23,523 nucleotides of DNA. It comes from Candidatus Omnitrophota bacterium. Its GTDB lineage: Bacteria > Omnitrophota > Gorgyraeia > Tantalellales > Tantalellaceae. The notes beneath the pieces were generated by a model, which was not told the DNA's origin, searched no databases, and saw nothing but the letters and a program-made list of their open reading frames with translations. Position 1 is the stretch's first letter. Every line of letters starts with the position of its first letter. The translations under genes and the position numbers were made by a program. The DNA is taken from contig DAOVKF010000005.1 in NCBI GenBank assembly GCA_030631915.1, positions 1 through 23,523 of the forward strand. The letters run 5' to 3'. Positions 1-11,800 of this stretch are shown here, in pieces.

Positions 1-2870
1 ATACCTGCCCGTCTCTTGATCGTAACTGACCATATAAATCGCGCCGTTAAGTCTTACGGCGCCCTCCCGTGGTATGCTCGAGAAACTCCTGGTGACCTTT
101 ATCCTGACTGTCCCGTCCTCTTCCTGCTCACTCAGCCGGTAAATATCCCCCCCTATTCTGAGCAGGCCGTAACTGTCGCTGTAATAATCCTTATGCGTCA
201 GCCCGTCCGGATAAGTATATACAAACCTGTATATACCGGCACTCCCACCGGCAGGTGGTGTCATCTGTTCTATCCCGTAGTCCGTGCCGTCTATGGTTAC
301 GGAACACCCTCCGGAGGCAAGAATTGACGAGATGTAGTCCTCCCGCTCCGTAAGACATACTTTCTGTCCGAGAAGGTCGTCATCCATGACATCGACTGTA
401 TAAGTCCTGTCCCCTATGGAAAGAAGATGTTCGTCGTACATTACATAACTCGGGTATATCTCGGACTCGTCCTCCGTCTCCCCGTCAGGCATATACACGA
501 AATTACAGGTCACGCTGCCGCGTCTCCTTATCATGTATGTCTTCCCATCGATCTCTATGGGGCCCTCGGGTATCCCTTCCATTGAATGCACGCGTGTGAG
601 AGTGAGCTGCCCGGTCATGGGGTTTACGTAAATATCGTAAAGCACGTTACCTTCCAGGGCCACGGTCTTTCTCAGGTCATCGCTTTCAAAAAGTTCTCCG
701 GTAGAAGAATTGACAAATGTATAGACATCCTTGCCGAAATCGTAGCCGGTCTCATAGACCTGCCCTTTGATCACCAGGCTTTTTTCAGCCTGGGCTTTCT
801 CGCTTTTAAAATGCATCTGTTCCAGGACATACAGGGACGAATCCGGATACCGTTCGATCGAACACGTATAACCCTCTATATTGACAAGATTGGTCCGCGC
901 TCCTCCGGAATACGTGGGATCACCGTCCAGCGCGTCGGCAGATTCCCCTGAACGCGGCCTCACTTTCAGCCTGTGACTCGTATAAGTATCAGTGCCGTCC
1001 GTTAAGCTGAAATCGCCGGTAACGCTGTCGCGGGTGATCAGGTATAGCCTGCCTTCGAACAGGACACACTGCCCATGGACGGGAACGGACGCTTTTTGAA
1101 CAGAAACAAGGGTCAGATCGCGGTTCGTATCTCCGGCAAGTTCATATTCCAGGCCGCCGAATATTACTGTATCCCCCGGCGCGCGGTCCGCGGCAAAGAG
1201 ATGCCCGTTCAGAAAGACATCCACTTTCCCGTCCTGCCCCGCGGCGATATCGAAATCCTGCCCTTCCAGTGATATCACCGTATCCGCGAAACTCACGGCA
1301 GTATACCTGCCTGTTATGCTCTCCCCGGCAAAGGTCACCCTCGCGCTTCCGTCAGAAAGGGGAACACGCGTATATCCCGTGGTATCAACTGACTGGGAAT
1401 ACGACCCGTCATACGATACATAACATTCAGTGCCGTCCCGCAGCCGGACCACTTCGAGTATGGAATACGACTCATCGACCCCGGGCGCCGCGATGACAAG
1501 CCTGATCCGGCCTTCCTCTTCCTGTATCTGATAGACCCTGCCGTCTATGGTCACCGTGGTAGTATAATCGCCTCTCCAGTCCCCGCGGCTGATCGTGTAT
1601 GTGGTATACGCCCCGGTCGTTGCCTTTTTCACCATATATTGCCTGCCTCTTACCGACACTACCGCGTCAGCCACCCTCCTGGCTATCATGTCCGGAGCCT
1701 GTGTCAGTACCTGGCCGTCAAGGGTCGGTTTCGCGTATTCAAGCGTGATATCACCCCGGCTGTCTTCATCGATACTGTAACGGCATCCCTGGAGTTCGAT
1801 ATATTCGTCATCACCTTCAAAAAAGCCGGTAACCGTCTTTGAGGCATTGGAAAACTCATGTAACCCTTTAGCGTTCTCCGTTACCATGTACTGAACGCCT
1901 CTTGTCCTTATTCCCTGATACTCTTTGACGACCTCTATTACCTGTTCCGCGACCGGGACGCTTTCTTCCTCCACGGGTTCAAGCGAGATCTGTCCGGTAA
2001 CCGGATCCTCCAGGATATAATACGCGTAACCCGCGATCTCGACCTCATCACCGGAACGATCACTCAAAATAAGCCCTGACTGGCCGGAGAAACTAAAAGT
2101 ATTGTCATCGTTCCTGCTGACGCGATGCTCGGCACCGCCGACCTTTACCGCGCCGTCAGCTATCCCGGCGGCGGAAAAAAGTTCAGTCAGAACATCCCCT
2201 TCTATGGCGAATACGATCCCCTCGAGCATGACAATGTCCGCGTCGGGTTCTCCAAAAGCGCCGCTCCGGAACTTGTGTCCGTCCCCGGTCTCAAAAACAT
2301 GGACGTTCTCAATATCATCAAAGGTATATATATACTCCCTCCCGTCTATGACGCACATACCGTCAGAAATCGCGCCGAAAAGCCTGTCTCTCGCGAGTGT
2401 CAGGACATCAGCCGTAGTATACACGCCTACCGCATACAATAATCCGTTAAGCCTGACCCTGCCGGTAAGGGGGTTAGCGGGATATTTCTGAAGCCCGTCA
2501 TCAAAAATAAACCGGCCATGCCTGTCTCCGGCGGATACCGTGTATCTGACGCCGTCGACAGTCACGGCGTAATCCGCGGTTCGCGCGGCCTGGATATCCT
2601 TAAGTTGAATAAAAGGCGCCCGGCTCGCGGGAGAGCGCGAAACAACATATATCCGTCCACCTATCTCGACCTCTCCGTTCTCATCGGTGACATAGCTATT
2701 TGTCCCATCCGTCACAGCAAAAATTTCTCCTTCTCCTTCTGACTTCTGACTTCTGACTTCTGACTTCTGAATAAGGTATACCTTCCCGTCAAGTATGACC
2801 GGGGTCCCCTCAGTGAACTCGCTGGATGAGAACCTTTCTATGATATCCACATTACCTTCGTCATGATCGA
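1..2870 (-). repeat. C-terminal short beta-repeat tract
   Basis: About 950 residues made almost entirely of short beta-repeats with core [VI]x[IVL]xGxxYx[IV]. Examples: VEIGGRIYVVS (2638-2670), AVTVDGVRYTVSAGDR, RVRLNGLLYAVGVY, MCVIDGREYIYTFDD, VTIDGRVYQIQEEEGRIRL (1498-1554), VIFGGLEYELAGDT, PIEIDGKTYMIRR, VTIDGTDYGIEQM and AVRLNGAIYMVSYDQETG. More than 25 units can be picked out by eye, with irregular spacing. It continues off the window end, so the C-terminus of the protein is not reached. No family was recognised; the periodic G..Y suggests repeated beta-hairpins. Confidence 0.65.
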
Positions 2871-5800
2871 AGACAGCGTCGTAATCGGTCCCGGCCAACT
2901 GGAATACGCTGTCGCGGTTTGTCACCGCTTTATTTACTCCGTCAGTAACGGTAAAAGTCTGCTCGCCCGTAATATCACCCCTTCCGAGTTCATCCCGGAA
3001 AATATCATAATTGCGTTCCGTGATGATCTTCTGAAGCATGACGCGGTCCTCTTCGGTTATTATGCCGTCGTTCCCGGCAAGGTCCTGGACACTCAGGGCA
3101 TCCATATAATATCTGGCATCCTTGATATTTATCTCCCAGTCGCGGTTCATGTCCAGGTTCTGGGTGCGGCACACCTTGGACGCCATATAAAAATTCGCGA
3201 TGTCCTTGAGCCTGTCCACGTCACTGGTCGGGACCGGATTATTCTCCAGCTTACCGTCGGAGTTGGTATCGTTATCCAGGATGACTTTCTCCAGTATCGT
3301 AACGTCTTCAGCGTCTATGATCCCGTCGCCTGTGAGGTCGGCCCGGGCGTCGAACCCGTCATCCAGGCCTGTCTTCCCTTCCAGGGAGGCTATGTAACTT
3401 ACATCATCGGGATCGACCCTCATATCGCCGTGTTTTACGTCATACAGCGCGATGATCTCTTTCAGCATATCAACGTCTCTTTCACTTACCAGGCCGTCAC
3501 GGTCCGTGTCAAAATTCGTGAGCTGAAACCCGGAGCGGTTAACGTAGACATCCCTGACCTCTATCCCTGTCATATCCGATATATTCTTGAAAACATATTT
3601 CACTTTGTGTGTCCCTCTGGTAAGTGCGGCGGATATGGACCCCTCCTCGTATCTGTCCGCGGAAGGATCAATGGCCAATGAATCCACGAACACGTCATCG
3701 ACATATACCCATACAAGATACTCGAATCCGTCCGGAACGTTATCTTCCGGCAATTGCCTCACTGAAAGCCCTATATAGTAATCATCCGTATCAGGCAGAT
3801 CAACCGTGTATACCATCGGGTTCTCCCTCGCGGCCTCAACGTCCAGACTGTTCACTGCTTCGTCATCGTTGAGATCGTAATCACGGATAACCGCGGTAAC
3901 GAGCATATAATCGTCAATATCGATAACACCGTTTTTGTCGAAATCGCCTCTCGGGTCATACGGGGGAGGTTCGGTCAGGCCGAATGCTTCCGGTTCACAC
4001 CAGGGTTCGACAAAATACACGTCGTGGCCGTCATCGACCTGCCCGTCATCGTTGGTATCGTACGTCTCGATCAGGTCCTCCAGCAGGTTGGCAAAACCGT
4101 GAGAATAAACAGCTTTGTCAGAATACCTGCTATGAGGCTGTAATAGAGGCGGTGTATTCGACGCCAGGAATCCCGGGCGTTCACATCTGGCGGCAAAAGA
4201 CCTGCGCGCCATCACGGACTCACCCCTGCGCGAGCCGGCGTCCGGCCATCTTTCCGGAGCCGTCACGGCCGGACTGTCGGCGTTGTAAGCCCCGGGCCAG
4301 ATCTTCTCGTATATAGCCCTGAGCATATCCATGTCAACGGCATTGACAACGCCGTCTCCGGAGACGTCACTTGAAAGATAATTGTCATAACTGTTCAATA
4401 TAATGCTCTGGTCCTCGGCGTCCACTCTCCCGTCATTATTTATATCCGCCGCGGACATGGCGCGCTCGAGAAATATTTTGGCGTCGGCGATATGCGCGTC
4501 ATCCTCGTATGCGTACATTACACTCTTTATTTGCGCGAGCGCTTCAAGCCACTTCCTGTCACGCCAATCTATCTCGCCGTCCTGCGTGTAATCAAACAGG
4601 GCCTTGCCCGCGGCAAGCGCTTCCTGAAAATCGTGCATATCCTCCCATTCTATCAGGCCGTCATTCACCTTGTTTTCCGATGAAAAGGGGCCGTAATTGT
4701 CCAGCATCCAGCTGGACTCCGCCTGGTTCACCCTCCGGTCAAACTCCAGGACCTTGTTCTGGAGATACGCGTTATACGCGTAATTCGTTATCTTTCTCAG
4801 GCGCTCTTTATTCTCGAGAGTGGCTTCAAGGCCTTCGGCCTGGTTCTCGTACATGGCTGTCAATAACCCGAGCAGCTCAAAGTCCGCGAAGTCTATATCC
4901 CCGTCAGAATCCATGTCGGATCTATCCATTTTCTGCTGTCTCGTTATGCTTTCGGAGATCGTGCCACGGTCGGCCATGTTCACCAGGCCGTCGGAATTGA
5001 CATCGGTTTTCGGCAATAGCCTTAAAGTGACAGCGCCGGAACCGCCGGCGATCACGTCAAACACGCGGCCTTCAACATACACTGTGACAGTACCATCCCT
5101 CTCTACGCTTGTGTATTCCTTCCCGGTATCCTTATCCGTAAAAACAAACTCTCCGCCGGCCTTCTTCTTGATCCCGTAATCCGCCGCGTCAAAGTCCATT
5201 ATCCTTTCCCTGAGCCCGACTGTCCCGTCCGCGTTCACATCTATGAAATAAAGGTCATCCGCGATATTCACGAACTTTCCCGGCTCGCTCGTGTAATAAA
5301 TACGGCTTTCGGTATCTATAAAGACATATCCGCCGGTCGAGCCGTCACGCGCGACTTCATATCTCCTTTTCCCCAGTTCCTGGAAATCGTCAAGAAAATC
5401 ATTTACGTTATCCTCTTTGTCCGCGATAAAAGTCAGCATAAGCCACATGGCGGCATCTTCCGTATACCCGTTAGCCGCCGCGTTGTCTTTAAGAAATCCC
5501 GGCACCACGGTTATCCCGCCGGCTGTCAGGTCCAGCATATCCAGATCGCCGTCCGAGTTACGGTCTTCATACACATCCAGATGCCCGTCCCCGTCCAGGT
5601 CTTCGTCCACGTCAAGATGCCCGTCCCCGTCGGTGTCTTCGTCCACATCCAGATGACCGTCACCGTCGGTGTCTTCGTCCACATCCAGATGACCGTCACC
5701 GTCTATATCTTCGCACATATCAATACGGCCGTCGCCGTCCACGTCTCTTTCCAGCGCTTCCGCGAGATATGTATGAATACTGCCTTCGGACCAGGCCGTA

Positions 5801-8800
5801 AGACCGTCTATGTAGCTCTCCACGTCCTGGCCGCATTCTCTGCTTACAAGGAAAGTCAGAAGAAGCCACATAACCTGGTCTTCGGTATATTCATTACCCG
5901 CCGACCCGTCTCTCAGGTATTGGATAAGACCCGATGCCGTTGTTATGCCGCCGGCTTCACAGTCCGGATCCTCAAGAACCGTTTTCAGCTCTCCCTCAGC
6001 CAGCAGGGTCAGGCTATTGATAAACGTTTCCGCGGCCTCTTCCTCATCCAGGAACACGGCCAGAACGCGCCAGATGATCTCGTCTCCGCTATACCAGTTA
6101 TCCGCGGCGCTTGCTTTCAGGTATAACATAAGTTCCGGGACCGTTGTTATGCCTTCAGCCGCAGGATCCAGGCCTTCAAGAAATTCATTAAGCCTGCCTT
6201 TATTCAGTTCTATCCCCTTCTCCTGTATCCGGACTCCTCCTGTATCAGGATCATAAGCGCAGTCATACAACCTGCCGTCTATATCCACCATTTGACCGGA
6301 CGTACTTGTATACCCGGCTCCGGTATTATCGTCCATAAAAGTGAAAAACCTGGTGGTATCATACTCACGGATACGGTTAAGCACAGGCGGTTCCGCGGCG
6401 GTATATTCATACCCGAACCTCACCATATCCTCGTCCGGGCCGTCGTAACACTCATAAACCTCGCGTATACCCTGTGTCAGGTTCTCTTTTTCGCGAAGTT
6501 TGCCGGACGCGTCATACAGATAACTTACCGTATCTCCGTCTTTCTCCAGCGTCCTCTTTCTCAACACCCACCCGTTGGTCTTGATGTCAAGGTCTGCCGT
6601 CTCTCCGTTATGTTCATAGACAGAACACCGGGTCTTCTGCTCATCAAGGACACCGGCCCTGACAACGTCTCCGGTTCCCACAGTATATATCCCCGAATAT
6701 TCCGAGACTGCGACTGTATTATCATCCCAGTCATATGTCACATAGACCTCAGCCGCCGGATCCGAGATGAGCGCCGCCTTCCCATATTCCCCCTCCAGAT
6801 ATTCACAGATCTTCCCGTCCAGGGCTTCGCGTTTGAGCGCGCCGGTGGAACCGTGATACTCTGTTGCCGTGCCGGCTTCAGCGTTATAATGCAGGGTGAG
6901 CTTGCCTGTCACCGCGTATTCATACCTGTCGCTCACAGCGCCCGTAACGATATACTTCTCTTCAAGTGAAGAGACTGCCGGCGCCGATCCCTTGATCGCC
7001 GGATGATATTCATACACATACTTTTTCCCGGCGGTAAGGTCTTCGCGGAGTTCAAGCCTGCCGTTTTCGTCATACGACCATCTTCTCTCAGTAAGCATGC
7101 CGCCGGGTTGATACTCACGCGCGTCTTTTAATATCCATCCGTTAGTGTCGGGGTCCGGATCCATGTTCTCCTGTCCGTGATAATATGTCCGGGCGGCGAT
7201 CCTCTGTGTCTCATCTATGTTCATCCCGGGCGCGTCGCCCTGGGACGGGGCATATTCCCCGGAATACACGTCTATTATCACCTGATTCTCCAGCCAGGTG
7301 TATGTCTTATATATATCCGTTTCCGGATCGTAATATAAGCTGACGCGGCCGAATCCCTGCATATTATGATCCTCTTCATGGTACTCGAATATCTCGCCCG
7401 TATTTATGATCCTTCTCATGAGCATATCACTCGATGGATAGTATTCCGTCCATGCCGCGGCTGAAGCGGCCGGGTCGTTAATAAGCTCGCCCTGCTCGTT
7501 GTACCGGTATACTGCTGTCATGAACCTTGTACCGATATCGTATACCCTCTTATCCGCGACCTGTCCGTTCGCGTGATAAGTATACGTGGTATAAAGGCCG
7601 GATACCGTGGTATAGACGTTCGATATTCTTATTTCTTCCGTTATGAGCCTGGCCTCTGAGCCATATATCCTGGTTTCTGCCGTAACGGTCCCGGAATCGC
7701 TGTAGATCGCCGCTTTTCTCAGTATCCAGCCGTTGGTAAAAGTATCTGTATCCATGCAGGCGCCTTGATGGTCATACACATACGCGGCTATCATCTCGGA
7801 ACCGTCGACATCGCTGAGCAGGGCGTCCTCAATGCCGGAAACCTGATAGGTCCCTGAATATACCGTTACTGTCACCTGGCTGGTCCCCCATTCATATATC
7901 ATGTAAACATCGTTCCAGGCGTTATATTCGAGCATAACCCTTCCGGCTGATGAACCTTCATGATCTTCGGCCATATATTCTTTTATATCGCTGTTTGAGA
8001 AAACCGCTCTCCGCGGCAGGCCCGCCATGCCTGTATAGTAGCCGGTCGCGCAGCCCGGCGTTATTCTCCCCGACATCTCTCCTGTTGAAAGATATTCTTC
8101 CAGGGACAGAATCTCTCCTGTTGAGAATATCTTCTCTTCTATCGAACTTACGGCTGAATCGTCAGGCGCTTCATGGTATTTATACAGACGCGTCCTGTCA
8201 TCGCCGGGCCGGTCTTCCCTTCTCAGCCGGCCTTCTTCATCATAGCTCTTTTGCGCTTCAATATCAGTGCCGCCGGACGCGTAAAGGCTCATGGACATTA
8301 CAACCCATCCGTTTGCCGCGGGATCAAGGTCCGTCATCTCTCCGGCGGTATCATATACATACGAAGCCGTCCGCTCACCGGTCACAACACCCGTCAGGAT
8401 GCCGGTCCCGTCAGTAGAATATTCCCCCTGGTAGATATCCACAGTGACCTGTATGTCCGCCCAGGTATAGGTTAGATAACTATTCCTATTTTTATTATAT
8501 ATAAGGACCGGACGCCCGTATCCCCTGCCGTTATGATCCTCATCCAGATACTCGTATATGTTACCGGACGCGTCTGTCTCTATCATCAGGAACCCGGAAC
8601 CGTAACTGCTCACGGCCCACGAAAGGCCGGACGTCTGTTCGGATACCAGGTTACCGAAAACAGACGGAATGACCGTATATGTCACGGTGTACTCACCCGT
8701 CAACACTATTTTATCCGCGCCCAGCGGCTGACTTTTTCCGCTTTCTATTTCAACATATGCGGATCTGACGTCTCCCGTTGTCGGAGTGATCTCTTCCGTT

Positions 8801-11800
8801 CTTTCGGACAGACGTATATCTTCTGTAGCCGGATCCCTGAATATATCGTATACCGTGGCCCCTATGGTCACTTCCCTCTCTGTCCCCTGATAGATATCGC
8901 CTTCGTGAATGAACACGTATCCAGGCGTCGTATACTGTCCGCTCGGGGTCCTGAGAACATCGTATATGCAACCTTCAATATCTATTCTCTGATTACATAT
9001 AAGTTCGCTTCTGACCGGTTTCAGGGACAGGAAAACAGCTCCTGAAAGAGGCTCTATCCTGATATTGTACACGGTATCAACACCACCGGCAGTCAGTGTC
9101 GCTGTCTGGTCAGCAGCGTTAACCGAAAGCGGGGGAACAGCCGCTGTCGTGGACTCAGTGGTCATGACCGGCTGGAATGATCCTACTGTTTCGCCATCTG
9201 TCGAAAATACGGCTCCGTAAAGAGCCAAATAGCCCTCACCGCCGTACCTGAGGGCCACTGTTTCAGTCCCCTCAGGCATAGGCACACTTCCGGCCACGTA
9301 AGGCGACAGGTTTATTTCGCCTGTAAACTCGTCACGCCATATGTCATATTTGTTGCCGGACAACACCTCGACCGTATCGTTTTCCTGGTCGATCACCGGT
9401 GCTCTGTCAATACCGCATACATACGTAAGGAAAAAATCACCTCCGGCGTTTACGGACGTGGAATACACGCCGCCTTCAAGTGTTATAAGCATCATTCCAT
9501 CTTTCTCAGTATCAAGCGGTCTCTCGGTAAGTTTTATCCATCCGGATTCCCGGGTTATGTCCAGTATGCGGCCCCCGGCTGTAAGCACAGTCCCGTCTAT
9601 CTCGGGCTGAACGGCTCCCGAGCTGTAAGGCGACGCCGTATATTCACCGGAAGAGTTCCCTTCCATCAGATAAAACTCGCCGCCGATATTCACGATCCCT
9701 GAAGCGCCCGTGTGTGATCCCCCGGGTATCCGGACAAAAACGAGGTTATATCCGTCACCGGCGCTGGTTATACTGTAAAGCGCGCCATCGGACAGCTGAA
9801 TGGTGCCTTCGTTATTATCCACCTGAGGCAGGGCAATATCCTGTGACTGCAGACAGGTCAGAACATAGGCCCCTGCATCACCCGTTATTTCATATGTGTT
9901 ATCACCCAGTTTTACGATACGCGAACCCGGGTCCTCTGAACCCGAGCCGAATTTCGGCCTTAACGCGATCCCGCCTTCACTTCCCCTGTCGATCAGGTAA
10001 TGAATACCACCCATTACAGCTTCATGCCCGCTGCTTTCAACATCGGGCTCTATCCCCCCTGTATCCATAAACCTGTATTCACCGCCGGTTATGGCCATTA
10101 CCCTGTACATAACGCCGCCCGCCTCGACATAACGTTCCGGGAGCGGCTTTACAGCGTCCGGCCTTTTCGCGAGTCTCAGGCGCTCGACGTCAAACTGCTC
10201 GATATCATATTCATCCTCTCCTATGACGACCCTCGCGGAATCATTGTCCACGGCAACTGTGGCAGCGCCGGTAACCGCTGTAATGGTATAGACACCCCCT
10301 GCCATCGCGTCTTCTTCAATATGATAAATATCATTTTCAATAAGGAAATATCTGTTACTGTCCTGCGCCTCGGCGGTTTCCTCCATTTTGCGCGTAAGTA
10401 TTATGTCCCCTTCCGCCGTCTCAGACACTCCATACACGGTATCTCCCCTGGTAATACAGGTGCCTGCCTCAAGCGCGTCAGATCCCTCGAAACCCGCTTC
10501 AGGTGTTCTGATGATCCTGTTACCCGTAAGGGTCACTTCGTCGCGGACCCGGCGCAATACAACGTGCCCGCTCTCGATCATCGCACCGTAAGTAATACCA
10601 TCAAGCGTGACCGTCCCATCCGTTATATAGAACTCGTTCACCGGGTCATTTACATCTATAAACCTGCCCGCTTCGCTGTCATATAAATACATTTTCTCTC
10701 CGGCGAATGCCAGAACATCGTCCTGAGCGATAAACTCCCTGTTCCGCCGCGTAAGTATGATCCCGCTGTCAGTTTCTCTTATTACGAATTCATGGCCTGC
10801 CGGAGGCAGGGTGACCCGGCCGTACTCATTTGACGTATACGCGGCCGCGGTAAGCGTATCAGTGAACATATACGCGATATATTCTCCGGTCTGAGTGGGA
10901 TGCACGGTCACCTGGCTTACCGCGTATTCCGCGGTATAAGCGCCGGTCAGGTCATAAAGCGTGACGTGTCCTTCGGTCTCTTCGGCGTATTCACTCTGCA
11001 GGATATTCCGGTCGACCTCGTCTATTGCCCCGTCCTGATCAAGGTCCGCGGTCTGGATATACCGCGCGTCCTCGATGAACGCTTTATTTACGCGGACCGG
11101 ATACGAATACGCGGCGCCGAACCACTCGAATCTTATCGTCGTCGTATAATCGCCCGGCAGGATTATCCCGGCGGGCACGTTTATCTTACCCGTTTGCGCG
11201 ACATCCGTATTCAGGGGAATGTCAAACCAGCCAAGCACGCTGTACTCATCTGCTGAAACTACCTTTGATACCCTGAACGCGCCGGTCGTATCCACTCTGT
11301 CCCGTATGCCGCTGCCGTTAATATCCTCAAAATCCTCGCCTTCGTCATGCCTGCCGTTCCCGTTGGCGTCTGTATAAGGTTCATCCGTGCCCCATTCCCC
11401 GTTGCCGTCCAGATCCACATAATCTTCAGGTCCGTCATATACTTCGTTCTGATCGCGATCCGTGTAAGGTTCATACACTTCCTCGACAGCGGCGATCTCC
11501 AGGCCGATATTATAATTTCCGGATGACCCGGCCGGTATGTGGAAATCAAAGTCTTCGGAGAAGGTATCTATAAGCCCCCTGTCCGCCAGGGGCACGGAGT
11601 CGATACGTCCGGAGCCGGACGCGTACTCCAGGAGCTGACGGTCCGAATTGTTGAGCACGTTGTTCCTGTCCACATCGGAGATAATGACTTCGTTTACCGC
11701 GATCCTGTTGTCCACAACCATCATTTCACAGGCCTTTCCCCCGATAACGGCGTAACCGGCCGCGTCACTGACACATACTTCAGAAAGGCCCTCGTCCCTG

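Noticed and set aside
2725..2771. CRISPR or intergenic repeat
   Set aside because: The units are 7 bp and contiguous, without spacers, and lie within an open coding frame, so it is a microsatellite and not a CRISPR array.
2863..3681. Plus-strand open frame of 272 codons
   Set aside because: It lies opposite a region whose minus-strand frame encodes clear Ca2+ loops and a sandwich. Its own translation has no recognisable domain, and no ribosome binding site is evident. It is an antisense shadow.
5761..5900. Transmembrane helix from hydrophobic segments such as MWLLLTFLV
   Set aside because: The hydrophobic run is only about nine to ten residues, flanked by charged residues, and repeats in register with the helical units, so it is a packing helix.
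5581..6126. Plus-strand open frame with a VHIQMTVTVGVF-type repeat
   Set aside because: The apparent repeat is the complement of the 36-bp Ca2+-loop array on the minus strand. The minus-strand reading gives canonical DxDGDG loops, so the plus frame is a shadow.
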